NCBI GenBank assembly: GCA_032358255.1 | Contig: JAULBX010026986.1 | Span: 1 to 41,595, forward strand | Length of the DNA: 41,595 bases | Source of the DNA: Heterotrichella gracilis | Taxonomy: Eukaryota > Sar > Xanthophyceae > Tribonematales > Xanthonemataceae | Reading direction: 5' to 3' | In this document: positions 24,564 through 32,691 of the stretch, piece after piece | How positions within the stretch are numbered: position 1 is the stretch's first letter | How the letters are laid out: the number at the start of each line of letters is the position of its first letter | Translations under genes and position numbers: made by a program | Notes under the pieces: model-generated | What the model was told of the DNA's origin: nothing | Databases searched by the model: none | Seen by the model: only the letters and a program-made list of their open reading frames with translations

Positions 24564-25883
24564 GTGCAACAACTATTCGAAACTTATATCCGTTCCAATC
24601 AGTTCTTTACCAAAAGAACCAAATTGATACTGGCCTTGAGCGGGGGAATAGATTCGGTGGTACTGGCCTATTTGCTTAAGGAAGGCGGTTTTACTTTTTC
24701 AATGGCCCATGCCAATTTTAAGCTAAGAGGCAAAGACAGTGAGGCAGACGAGGCCTTTTGTAAACAACTGGCCAAAAAATTAAAGGTGCCCATCTTCACA
24801 AAAACCTTAAGCATCAAAGCCTACCAGGCTATGCATCCAAGTGGGATCCAGGAAGCTGCAAGAAATTTACGTTACAACTGGTTCAATGAATTATTAGTAC
24901 AAACAAAGTCTGCCTACATTTTAACGGCACATCATGCCAATGATATGATAGAAACGGTTTTACTGAATATGTTGAGGGGAACCGGAATTAATGGTTTAAA
25001 AGGAATTCCCGAAAAAAACGGAAACATTATTCGTCCTTTATTACATTTTGAAAAGGAAGAAATTGTGGCGTATGCGAAGGCAAAAGGGGTTGAATATCGA
25101 ACGGACAAGTCTAATCTGGAAGACAAATACAAACGTAATTTTATCCGTTTAAATATCATTCCACAATTAAAAGAACTTCAGCCTAAACTTGAACAGACCT
25201 TCATCAGCAATTCAAATCACCTTCGTGAAGAATCGGCTATTGTGAAAGAATACCTGACAATGAAGGCAGAGGAATATTGCACTCAAACAAAGGATTCGTT
25301 GTTCATCCATAAAAAAAAGCTTCAAAAAGAAAAGTATTTGAAGAGTTTCCTCCATTTTATGATGACTAAATATGGCTTTACCGCAAGTCAGGAGAACAGT
25401 GTTTTAAAGAATATCCAATTGAATGCAACAAGTGGAAAATATTTTTACTCAAGCACACATCAGTTATTTATAGACAGAAGTGACTTGGTCATTAAACCTT
25501 TAAAACAAAACAAAGCGATCGAAATAACTGTCCATTCTCTCAGTGAATTAGAATCCTCTGACCTGTTTACCCTTAAAAAAGTGAAAAAATTTACCGTTCC
25601 GAAAAAAAACGAAATTTATCTTAATTCGGCTCAACTTATTTTTCCTTTGCTTGTTAGATCAAAACAAACCGGCGATAAATTTAAACCCTTTGGTATGAAA
25701 GGATTTAAGTTATTGAGCGATTTTATAAAAAGTGAAAAACTTGATCTTTCTCAAAAAGAAAACTGTAAAGTACTGGTAAATGGCAATTCTGAAATCATTT
25801 GGGTTATTGGACACAGAAGCGACGAACGTTACAAAGTGGATGCAAGCGAAAAACAGTTCATCAAATTATCCTACCATGAATAA
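24564..25883 (+). CDS. tilS: tRNA(Ile)-lysidine synthetase
   Basis: About 439 residues. It attaches lysine to C34 of the CAU anticodon of tRNA-Ile2 so that it reads AUA, using ATP. The PP-loop LALSGGIDSVVLAYLL is at about 24-39 of the protein; SGIQEAARNLRYNWF and LTAHHANDMIETVLLNMLRGTGINGLKGIP are the other N-domain motifs. The C-terminal part has the TilS substrate-binding domain. I use the GTG at 24564 (QQLFETYIRSNQFFTKRTKLI) because the -7 box is just ahead of it and homologues start similarly. Its last 8 nt overlap the next gene (ATGAATAA). Confidence 0.92.
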   Translation: MQQLFETYIRSNQFFTKRTKLILALSGGIDSVVLAYLLKEGGFTFSMAHANFKLRGKDSEADEAFCKQLAKKLKVPIFTKTLSIKAYQAMHPSGIQEAARNLRYNWFNELLVQTKSAYILTAHHANDMIETVLLNMLRGTGINGLKGIPEKNGNIIRPLLHFEKEEIVAYAKAKGVEYRTDKSNLEDKYKRNFIRLNIIPQLKELQPKLEQTFISNSNHLREESAIVKEYLTMKAEEYCTQTKDSLFIHKKKLQKEKYLKSFLHFMMTKYGFTASQENSVLKNIQLNATSGKYFYSSTHQLFIDRSDLVIKPLKQNKAIEITVHSLSELESSDLFTLKKVKKFTVPKKNEIYLNSAQLIFPLLVRSKQTGDKFKPFGMKGFKLLSDFIKSEKLDLSQKENCKVLVNGNSEIIWVIGHRSDERYKVDASEKQFIKLSYHE

Positions 25884-26427
25884 TGTGGAATTATTATTTG
25901 AAGAAAAACAATACTTGGGCCATAATCGCTTAAGCATTGTTATTCGCACCTGTTTAACCATATTTTGTTTTATGGCCTATTATTGGAGTGAGAACCCTAA
26001 GCCGACTCAGGTAGCATTTTTAACTATTGGATCCTACCCTATTCAAAATGTCAGTCAATCGGGTTTGATCTTTTTTATTCTAGGCACCAGTATTCTCATT
26101 TTAAGTGCTGCCTTAACGTATGTCTTGCATATACATACCAAGGTTTACAAAGGGTATATTATTTTGGATGGATTTTGGACCTCGAGAAAAATTAAAATCG
26201 ATCTTCGAAACATTATCTCCATTAAAAAAGGTCGTTATAAAAAGAATATTTTACGGCGAACATCCTATAACCTCCATAATTTAGGCATCATTCGTTTTTA
26301 TAACAGCGGTGAAGGATTTATTGAATTAGCCGATGTGAGTGGATTTACTTATAAAATTGGCAGTCAAAAAACCCTCGAGCTTTACCAATTGTTAAAAAAA
26401 GAGTTATCTGAATTAAAAACAAACTGA
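25876..26427 (+). CDS. Hypothetical membrane protein with a PH-like C-domain
   Basis: A 183-residue protein. Two membrane helices (about 18-35 and 62-86) are followed by a soluble part with LDGFWTSRKIKIDLRNIISIKKGRYK and RFYNSGEGFIELADVSGFTYKIG, beta-strands reminiscent of bacterial PH domains. The start ATG at 25876 overlaps the tilS stop by 8 nt, a sign of translational coupling. I know of no function. It may be structurally linked to tilS only through cotranscription. Confidence 0.7.
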   Translation: MNNVELLFEEKQYLGHNRLSIVIRTCLTIFCFMAYYWSENPKPTQVAFLTIGSYPIQNVSQSGLIFFILGTSILILSAALTYVLHIHTKVYKGYIILDGFWTSRKIKIDLRNIISIKKGRYKKNILRRTSYNLHNLGIIRFYNSGEGFIELADVSGFTYKIGSQKTLELYQLLKKELSELKTN

Positions 26428-26499
26428 TCTTGGATTTGTATCTTAAAATGAATACATTTAATTAAGAATTCTATTACTAACGTTTAATGCTGCTAAATT

Positions 26500-26790
26500 A
26501 TGATTGTAAGTGATTTCGTAAGAATTGAAAAGGAACAGATCGAAAACCTTCGATTTCCATCAAACGATGTATTACAAGATGATTCGCTGATTCAGGAAAG
26601 AACAAAAGACCTTGAAAGGGCTTTGTCTCTTGGTAATCTTGAACATTCAAAAATCAAGATCTTCTTTGAGGATGCTGAATCGCTGAAGTTTGTAGAAACA
26701 ACGGTTTGGGCTGTCACTGATAAACAGGTGATCCTAAAACAACGTGTTGGAATTCCGATCAACCGAATTCACACCCTTCAGCTATACTAG
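26500..26790 (+). CDS. Conserved small hypothetical protein
   Basis: A 96-residue acidic protein. The first half is charged and helix-like (RIEKEQIENLRFPSNDVLQD, LERALSLGNLEHSKI); the second half is beta-like (KIFFEDAESLKFVETTVWAVTD, VGIPINRIHTLQLY). No signal peptide or membrane helix. I recognise similar proteins as a short uncharacterised family in Bacteroidota, without a named function. The last 9 nt overlap the convergent cdsA gene. The codon use and the ATG in a clean context support it as real. Confidence 0.7.
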   Translation: MIVSDFVRIEKEQIENLRFPSNDVLQDDSLIQERTKDLERALSLGNLEHSKIKIFFEDAESLKFVETTVWAVTDKQVILKQRVGIPINRIHTLQLY

Positions 26791-27621
26791 CTTAAGAATT
26801 ACAAAAACCATTGGAGCCACAAAAAGCAGACTGTCAAAACGGTCGAGTATGCCTCCATGTCCGGGCATAATATTACCGGTATCTTTCACATTGGCCTGAC
26901 GTTTGATCATACTTTCAACTAGGTCTCCAATAGTTGCCATAAAAGGAATCAAAATTCCTAAATACAACCATTCGTTTTTTTGTGACGCCTCGAAAAAACT
27001 GGCAATATAGAAGCTGCCGGCAATGGTACAAACTATTCCAAAAATGGTGCCTTCCCAGGTTTTGGCAGGAGAAATGCGCTCTATCATTTTATGTTTGCCA
27101 AACAAACTTCCCCCCAGGTAGGCAAAGGTATCGTTACACCAAATAAGTAAGATCACCCCAACCAAAATATCCGGATTGAACTCAGATACCTGAGAAACCA
27201 CACTTTTTGTCACTACCACCTGATGAAGCAACGCAAAAGGTAAAACCGTGTAAATGATGCCAAATAAGGTAAATAGAGTGTTTTGAATTGGCAAAGGTCT
27301 GCTATTATAAAGCGCAACGATCAGAATAAAAACGGGAATTAATACACTTACAAAAATAAAAGAGACATCTTGATTAAAAAAAAGGGAATAATCAATAAAG
27401 CCGGCGTATAAAAATGCTGCCGCTATATAGCCGCTCAACTTATATGGTTTAACGCTGAAATTTTCAGATAAGGTATAAAATTCTCTTAAGCCAATAAGAG
27501 AGATCACAAAAAAGAAAAGAGTGAACGAATAATAATTCCATCTCACAGAGGTCATTAACACAATGACAAACACCAATGCCGTTAGAGCTCTGGTTGCAAG
27601 GGTTTTTACATTTAGTGCCAT
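26782..27621 (-). CDS. cdsA: Phosphatidate cytidylyltransferase
   Basis: A 279-residue inner-membrane enzyme with about 8 helices. It makes CDP-diacylglycerol from CTP and phosphatidate, the branch point for phospholipids. The family signature is visible near the C-terminus: SMIKRQANVKDTGNIMPGHG followed by GILDRFDSL, holding the KDxG and HGGxxDRxD metal-binding pattern. The middle segment CNDTFAYLGGSLFGKHKM is also typical. The length is normal. It is convergent with the small gene at 26500 and divergent from the marC-type gene. Confidence 0.92.
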   Translation of the reverse strand: MALNVKTLATRALTALVFVIVLMTSVRWNYYSFTLFFFVISLIGLREFYTLSENFSVKPYKLSGYIAAAFLYAGFIDYSLFFNQDVSFIFVSVLIPVFILIVALYNSRPLPIQNTLFTLFGIIYTVLPFALLHQVVVTKSVVSQVSEFNPDILVGVILLIWCNDTFAYLGGSLFGKHKMIERISPAKTWEGTIFGIVCTIAGSFYIASFFEASQKNEWLYLGILIPFMATIGDLVESMIKRQANVKDTGNIMPGHGGILDRFDSLLFVAPMVFVILKLV

Positions 27622-27718
27622 ATTACACGAGTTTTGTTCGGTAAAAGTAAAATAATTTTGTTCGTAATTTAGTAACGATTTAATTATTTATTGCCATACA
27701 GCATTCGTTTTAAAAAGT

Positions 27719-27726
27719 TATTTTTG
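27719..27726 (+). promoter_or_regulatory. -7 box (TATTTTTG) upstream of the MarC-like gene
   Basis: Perfect TAnnTTTG element ending 5 nt before the ATG at 27732, again implying a very short leader. Confidence 0.5.
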
Positions 27727-27731
27727 ACCAC

Positions 27732-28391
27732 ATGTTTGAACCCGCCATTTTTCTTACCATTCTTATTGGTCTTTTTTCACTCATCAATCCCCTGAGTGCC
27801 TTGCCTATCTATATTGGCCTGACATCTGAAGACACAGAAGAAACAAAATTGCGCACACTCAAAAAAACCTGTTTTTATATTTTGATCATTTGTTTGGTGT
27901 CCTATTATCTGGGAGTTTACCTCTTGAATTTCTTTGGAATTACCATCCCGGCTTTGCGGGTAGCAGGTGGTCTCATTATTTTTCGTTCGGGCTGGCAATT
28001 ATTAAATGTGACCCACAAAAAAGAATTAAAAGGAAATATTAAAGAAGACGCTGATAAAAAAGATGACATCTCCTTAACTCCTCTGGCTATGCCTCTTTTA
28101 GCCGGACCTGGATCAATGTCTTTTTTGATCACCTTATTTTCCAACAGAAGTGATAGTATTAATCAGGCCTTGTTTCAGGATCTGGCTGCCATCAGCGCCA
28201 TCATTGTGGTGGTGTTGTCGATCTACTTTATTTTTAAATTTGCTCCCCGTATGATGAAATACACCGGACAATCAGGATTAACGGCACTTTCAAAAGTGAT
28301 GGGTTTTATTGTAACAGGCATTGGGGTGCAAATGATCTTATCGAGTTTGGCTACCGTGGTCAAAACTCTATACCTCGATCTGCATTCTTAA
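27732..28391 (+). CDS. MarC family integral membrane protein
   Basis: A 219-residue protein with six membrane helices: FLTILIGLFSLINPLSALPIYIGLTS opens, then LGVYLLNFFGITIPALRVAGG and LTPLAMPLLAGPGSMSFLITLFS, all conserved MarC/UPF0056 features (the NPxxxLP and PLLAGPG segments). Despite the name, MarC has no demonstrated drug resistance role. It overlaps the convergent deacetylase gene by 4 nt. Confidence 0.88.
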   Translation: MFEPAIFLTILIGLFSLINPLSALPIYIGLTSEDTEETKLRTLKKTCFYILIICLVSYYLGVYLLNFFGITIPALRVAGGLIIFRSGWQLLNVTHKKELKGNIKEDADKKDDISLTPLAMPLLAGPGSMSFLITLFSNRSDSINQALFQDLAAISAIIVVVLSIYFIFKFAPRMMKYTGQSGLTALSKVMGFIVTGIGVQMILSSLATVVKTLYLDLHS

Positions 28392-29665
28392 ATTTTAGTG
28401 AGAACTAAAAACTCTTCGTAGAATTTTTTCACAGCCGGTGTAAAAGAATCGTTGTGAAATACTGAAATTAATTCGCCTCCATAATTTTTCACTTCGTTTA
28501 CCATTGGAGTCGCCAAGTCAATCAAGGAGCTATGTTCTTTTGTTTTATTGGCAAGCAAGGTGTTTTCTGAAATACAGAATGGGTGAATAGTAAGCGAACT
28601 TACCGATTCAATGTCTAAGCTATACCATTTATAAGGAAAACAATAGGATGCTCTGAAGCCATTTCTATTGGTATAACCCATTGAATAATCCACATACAAA
28701 CCGGCCTGTAGCAGGTCTTTATACGTTTGCGGGAATTTTAACATGGAGAAATGCTGACGACTTTTGGTGATCAGCCTGTGCGTTATATTTCCCAAACGTG
28801 CGGTTTCAATTTTTAACTGACGCAAGTTATTGCTCGATCCATAAGAAGGATGGATGCCAACTAAGGAATAATCAGCCAAATGTTTGATCAATGACTGAAA
28901 ACGGAGATCAGATGAAGAATGATTCTTATCATTGGGACCATAATCACCCAACAGAAAAAAATAAATAGCCTGAGTACCTTGTTTTTTATGAGTTTCTATC
29001 AAAAAGTCATAACAGTCAAAAGGATCCTTTTCCTTATTTAGCAATATACGCAGACGTTGTTTTCGTTCACCAAAATTTTTGTCGGAAATAATACCCGCCA
29101 GGCTTCTTACAAAACCTTTGAACTTGTATTTATAGACATTATCAATATCGATGGTTGAAATGTATGAGTAGTGGTGCGGCGTGAATTGTAAGTCTGGAAA
29201 CTGTTTTAAGAGAATTTTTCCAAATTCAACTAACCATAAATTAACCAAAGGATAATGTAAAAAATCATATTGATATGCCAGACTCGACTTAAAATGAAAA
29301 CGATTGAACTTATCCCCTTTATAGGGCAAGTACTCTTCGTAGCGGGTCAATAACCAAAAAGCGGCACCAAAAAAATCGAAAGGAATCTTTCCTTTGGCGT
29401 TCTTAAAAAAGATCTTTCCAAAATTAGAATTGGAACTCACCTCCAAATGATAATCACGAATACCATGATCAAAAAGAATGGAATGAGGAATGATTGAAAA
29501 ACTGTTTTCGCTGGATTGGTCTGAATAATTGATCTTAGCTTGCAAATAGGCTGAGAATTCCTCAAAATTATTGATCACTCTAAACTCTAATCCTAATCCT
29601 TCTTGTAACAAGGTCTTAAGAATATAGGTCAGACGATTGCTGTTCTTAGGCGAATATATTAACAC
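28388..29665 (-). CDS. Polysaccharide deacetylase-like protein
   Basis: A 425-residue protein of the Bacteroidota polysaccharide deacetylase type. The N-terminal about 140 residues (LIYSPKNSNRLTYILKTLLQ, then FFGAAFWLLTRYEEYLPYKG) are the DUF7033-like region. The NodB-like part starts at YISTIDIDNVYKYKFKGF, where the DxD motif (TIDIDN) gives the metal ligands; LVGIHPSYGSSNNL supplies the His of HxxxS, and ELISVFHNDSF a C-terminal His. The start is a GTG at 29665. No signal peptide, so it may act on a lipid-linked glycan on the cytoplasmic side. Convergent with MarC. Confidence 0.8.
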   Translation of the reverse strand: MLIYSPKNSNRLTYILKTLLQEGLGLEFRVINNFEEFSAYLQAKINYSDQSSENSFSIIPHSILFDHGIRDYHLEVSSNSNFGKIFFKNAKGKIPFDFFGAAFWLLTRYEEYLPYKGDKFNRFHFKSSLAYQYDFLHYPLVNLWLVEFGKILLKQFPDLQFTPHHYSYISTIDIDNVYKYKFKGFVRSLAGIISDKNFGERKQRLRILLNKEKDPFDCYDFLIETHKKQGTQAIYFFLLGDYGPNDKNHSSSDLRFQSLIKHLADYSLVGIHPSYGSSNNLRQLKIETARLGNITHRLITKSRQHFSMLKFPQTYKDLLQAGLYVDYSMGYTNRNGFRASYCFPYKWYSLDIESVSSLTIHPFCISENTLLANKTKEHSSLIDLATPMVNEVKNYGGELISVFHNDSFTPAVKKFYEEFLVLTKI

Positions 29666-29761
29666 CGATTTTATCTTATAAAGTTATGAATGTATGCGAT
29701 CAAAAAAAAGGATTGCCGTAAAACTTATTGCCTAAGCACTGTTAGTTGTTTGTATGGAAGA

Positions 29762-30115
29762 TCACAGGTAATTCTTAAAAACTATGACACCTATGATTGC
29801 GGCAAAAAAACAAGCTAACAATACCGCTCCAGCCATCACATCCTTAATGTATTTTATTTTAGGATGTTTTTCAGGCATGACCAGGTCACAGAGTTTTTCA
29901 ATGGCGGAATTAACTAACTCCAAACATAAAACCAGGGAAATGCAAATCAATAAACGAATCCAATCTGTTTCTGAGACCTTGAGGTAGAAGGCAAAGGCAA
30001 TGACTACAATGGCAATGACCAAAAACAGTTTTAAATGGATCTCCGTTTTAAATGCCTGGCCTAAGCCATTAAAAGCATGTACGAAGGCATTTTTTCTATT
30101 TTTTAAATAGCTCAT
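29762..30115 (-). CDS. dgkA: Diacylglycerol kinase/undecaprenol kinase (DgkA family)
   Basis: A 117-residue inner-membrane kinase with three helices. The hallmark ELVNSAIEKLCDL is at about 65-77 and KIKYIKDVMAGAVLLACFFA closes the family pattern; catalytic Glu and Asp are in place. In Gram-positives this family phosphorylates undecaprenol, in E. coli diacylglycerol; which applies here is unknown. Length is standard. It diverges from the arginase-like gene with 161 bp between them. Confidence 0.88.
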   Translation of the reverse strand: MSYLKNRKNAFVHAFNGLGQAFKTEIHLKLFLVIAIVVIAFAFYLKVSETDWIRLLICISLVLCLELVNSAIEKLCDLVMPEKHPKIKYIKDVMAGAVLLACFFAAIIGVIVFKNYL

Positions 30116-30276
30116 TAGAATCTGATACTTAGCTCCAAAAGTACAATTAATGAATGAACTGAAGCCGTTTATTGATCAATTGCTCAGAACAGAGTTTCTA
30201 AGAAGCCCCTGTTGATATTAAAGCGTTTACAGAAAAATCTGCGCCTAAATGAAGTTTATATTTAGGCTAAATTGAA

Positions 30277-31461
30277 ATGACCATGAGCGATATTGCCCAT
30301 TTTTTTACACCGGTGAATGCTGAAATTATTGGTGAAAATGCTGCCTTAAAAGAAAATCAACTGGGGACCTTGTTCTCCATTTATGAAACAGAAGATTCTT
30401 TTCCTGATCTGGATGGGGTTCACCTGGCTATTATTGGGGTCACCGAATCACGTAATTCGGAAAATAATTCCGGTTGTTCTCAGGCGGCAGATGCGGTACG
30501 TCCCTTTTTATACAAATTGTATAATGGAGGTTTTGATCTGAATGTGGTTGATCTGGGAAACATACATCCCGGTCATACCACCGATGACACCTATTTTGCG
30601 CTGCGCACCACCATTGATGCGCTGATCCGTAAAAACATTTTACCCATTATTATCGGCGGTTCTCAAGATTTGAGTTATGCACAGTTTCTGGGTTACAAAG
30701 ACCTGGAACAAACCATCAATGTGGTAGCGGTGGACAGTATATTTGACCTAGGAAATCCGGATGAAGACATTAGCAATACCTCTTATTTAGGAAAGATCAT
30801 TTTACATCAACCCAATTATTTATTCAATTACAGTAATATTGGTTATCAAACCTATTTAGTAGATCAAACGAGTTTGCACATGATGACTAAATTGTATTTT
30901 GATGTGTATCGTTTGGGACAAGTGCGTGATAAGATCGAAGAAGCAGAGCCGGTGATCCGTCAGGCAGACATGATCAGTTTTGACATCACGGCCATTAAAC
31001 ACTCGGATGCTCCTGCTAATCCAAATGCTTCGCCCAATGGATTTTATGCGGAAGAAGCTTGCCAGATGATGCGTTATGCGGGTATGAATGATAAATTATC
31101 GTCTTTGGGTATTTACGAGATCAATCCCGATTACGATGAAAGTGGCAAAACAGCGCATTTAGCGGCACAAATGATCTGGTGTTTTATGGATGGGTATTAT
31201 CACCGCAAGAGTGATTTTCCAAACCGAACCAGTGCCGATTACACCCGTTTTCATGTGATCTTACAAGATGATAAATACGAGATCAATTTTTATAAAAGTA
31301 AAAAAAGTGACCGCTGGTGGATGGAGATCCCCTACCCACCGCACAAAGATCTAAAATTTGAAAGACATACTTTAATTCCTTGCTCCTATAAAGATTATGA
31401 GTTGGCCATCAGCAATGAGATCCCTGACCGTTGGTGGCAGACGTATCAGAAATTGTCGTAA
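30277..31461 (+). CDS. Arginase/formimidoylglutamase-fold protein with degenerate metal site
   Basis: A 394-residue ureohydrolase-like protein. The fold can be followed: LAIIGVTESRNSENNSGCSQAADAVR (substrate loop), LPIIIGGSQDLSYA at about 122-134, VVAVDSIFDLGNPD at about 149-162 and MISFDITAIKHSDAP at about 232-246. In active family members these read GGxHS/D, DAHxD and SFDxDxxDP. Here the first His is Gln130, the second is Ile and the last Asp is Thr, so three of six Mn ligands are gone. A C-terminal extension (about 330-394) with Trp-rich SDRWWMEIPYPPHKDL goes beyond arginase. I therefore call it a probable pseudoenzyme. In Bacteroidota such proteins are often annotated as formimidoylglutamase; the name may mislead. 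Confidence 0.8.
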   Translation: MTMSDIAHFFTPVNAEIIGENAALKENQLGTLFSIYETEDSFPDLDGVHLAIIGVTESRNSENNSGCSQAADAVRPFLYKLYNGGFDLNVVDLGNIHPGHTTDDTYFALRTTIDALIRKNILPIIIGGSQDLSYAQFLGYKDLEQTINVVAVDSIFDLGNPDEDISNTSYLGKIILHQPNYLFNYSNIGYQTYLVDQTSLHMMTKLYFDVYRLGQVRDKIEEAEPVIRQADMISFDITAIKHSDAPANPNASPNGFYAEEACQMMRYAGMNDKLSSLGIYEINPDYDESGKTAHLAAQMIWCFMDGYYHRKSDFPNRTSADYTRFHVILQDDKYEINFYKSKKSDRWWMEIPYPPHKDLKFERHTLIPCSYKDYELAISNEIPDRWWQTYQKLS

Positions 31462-31486
31462 TTGCTCTGAATTTTTTTAAACGCAT

Positions 31487-31664
31487 CCCGATAAATATCA
31501 GGAGACGCTGCCCCGATAGCTATCGGGGTTATGATTAAACAAAATTGTTTTTGTTTATAATGATTTAGATTTTTCGCTAAGCGAATAATTAATCTGTGTA
31601 ATTAGTGAAATTAGTGTCTTTTTTTGAGCCGCCCTGAAACCCTTGTGTCCGATGGCTATCGGAC
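31487..31664. repeat. Cluster of GATAGCTATC-type palindromes
   Basis: The 268-bp stretch between the arginase-like and OmpA genes holds three related palindromes: CCCGATAAATATCAGG at 31487-31502 (degenerate), CCCCGATAGCTATCGGGG at 31511-31528 (perfect, 18 bp) and GTCCGATGGCTATCGGAC at 31647-31664 (7-bp arms). Between them is AATCTGTGTAATTAGTGAAA, a phrase I associate with dispersed repeats in Bacteroidota genomes. The layout resembles REP elements. They may also serve as bidirectional terminators between the two convergent genes. Confidence 0.65.
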
Positions 31665-31729
31665 CAACGTGTTTAAAATTAGCAAAGAGTTAATTCTATT
31701 TTTAAACTTGAATCCAAAAGGCTGAAACA

Positions 31730-32620
31730 TTAATTCTCCAAAACTTTTATCTCCACCCTTCTGTTTGTTTGTTCATCTTCCGGAGTATTTTCTATGACTT
31801 TGGGAAAACGATGTCCATAACCTTTGTAAGTAAGCCTGTCTGCTTCCACCCCATTTTTAATTAGATAATTGTACACCGCCAGGGCTCTGTTTTCAGACAA
31901 TTTAGGCTCACCGGTATCCAGATCCATGCCATCTGATTCACCCGAAGGCAAACAACAAATATGGCCCTGGATTTCTATTCTGAGATCTTCTTTTTCTTTT
32001 AAGCTTGATAAAAGCTCTTCTAAAACCGGAACAGATGATTTCATTAAAATATGTCTGCCCGGAATAAAACTTAAGCCTTCTATTGTCAGACTTTCTCCTT
32101 TTTTAAGTTCAGAAATATTTTTTTGAAGCTGGCTGTTTTCCTTAACTACCTGTGTTTTTTTGGAGGGTTTTTCTTTTTTGGATTGTGTCTCTAAGGGTTC
32201 CTTATTTATTTTTTTACGCTCTACCTCTACGCTAATGAAAATATCTACCCGTCTTTGAGAAGGCTCACCATCTAAGGATTGTGTGTCCTTAGAATTTGTT
32301 TCACCATAGGCTTTGGTCTCCTGAAAAAAAGCGTTTTTTCCTTCACGCGATTGAATGTAATTCTTTACCACATCTAATCGTTTTTGAGACAAGCGTTCAT
32401 TGTAAGAAGCATCCGCTAAAAAATCGGCGTAAGCAAATAACTTGATCTGTTTAGTTGTGGAACCCGCTACCCTTAACAAAGAATCCATCCTCGCGAAATG
32501 AGATTCCGATTGACTTTGATTGATCGCGTAATAGAGAGATAGGCTATAACTTTGTGTTTGAGCCAATACGAATTGGCTTTTCACAACCATGAATAATAAG
32601 ATAGGAATTAGTCTTTGCAT
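31730..32620 (-). CDS. Protein with two OmpA-like domains
   Basis: A 296-residue exported protein. The signal peptide (QRLIPILLFMVVKSQFVLAQ) leads to an OmpA-like unit at about 22-132 (KLFAYADFLADASYNERLSQKRLDVVKNY, ending SQRRVDIFISVE), a Lys/Glu-rich linker, and a second, fuller OmpA domain at about 165-295 (RIEIQGHICCLPSGESDG, LSENRALAVYNYLIKNGVEADRL, YKGYGHRFPKV, NRRVEIKV). The last one has the conserved N-R/A-V...GxG pattern that binds diaminopimelate in peptidoglycan. There is no N-terminal barrel. Start ATG 32620; a TTG one codon upstream is ignored. Probably anchors or bridges the outer membrane to the wall. Confidence 0.82.
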   Translation of the reverse strand: MQRLIPILLFMVVKSQFVLAQTQSYSLSLYYAINQSQSESHFARMDSLLRVAGSTTKQIKLFAYADFLADASYNERLSQKRLDVVKNYIQSREGKNAFFQETKAYGETNSKDTQSLDGEPSQRRVDIFISVEVERKKINKEPLETQSKKEKPSKKTQVVKENSQLQKNISELKKGESLTIEGLSFIPGRHILMKSSVPVLEELLSSLKEKEDLRIEIQGHICCLPSGESDGMDLDTGEPKLSENRALAVYNYLIKNGVEADRLTYKGYGHRFPKVIENTPEDEQTNRRVEIKVLEN

Positions 32621-32691
32621 CAATTAATTATAATGCCAAATCATTCATTTGGTTACACGCCAATTACAAAAAATAAGCAGACAAACACTCC

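Noticed and set aside
30277-31461. Functional arginase or formimidoylglutamase
   Set aside because: Three of the six expected Mn ligands are replaced.
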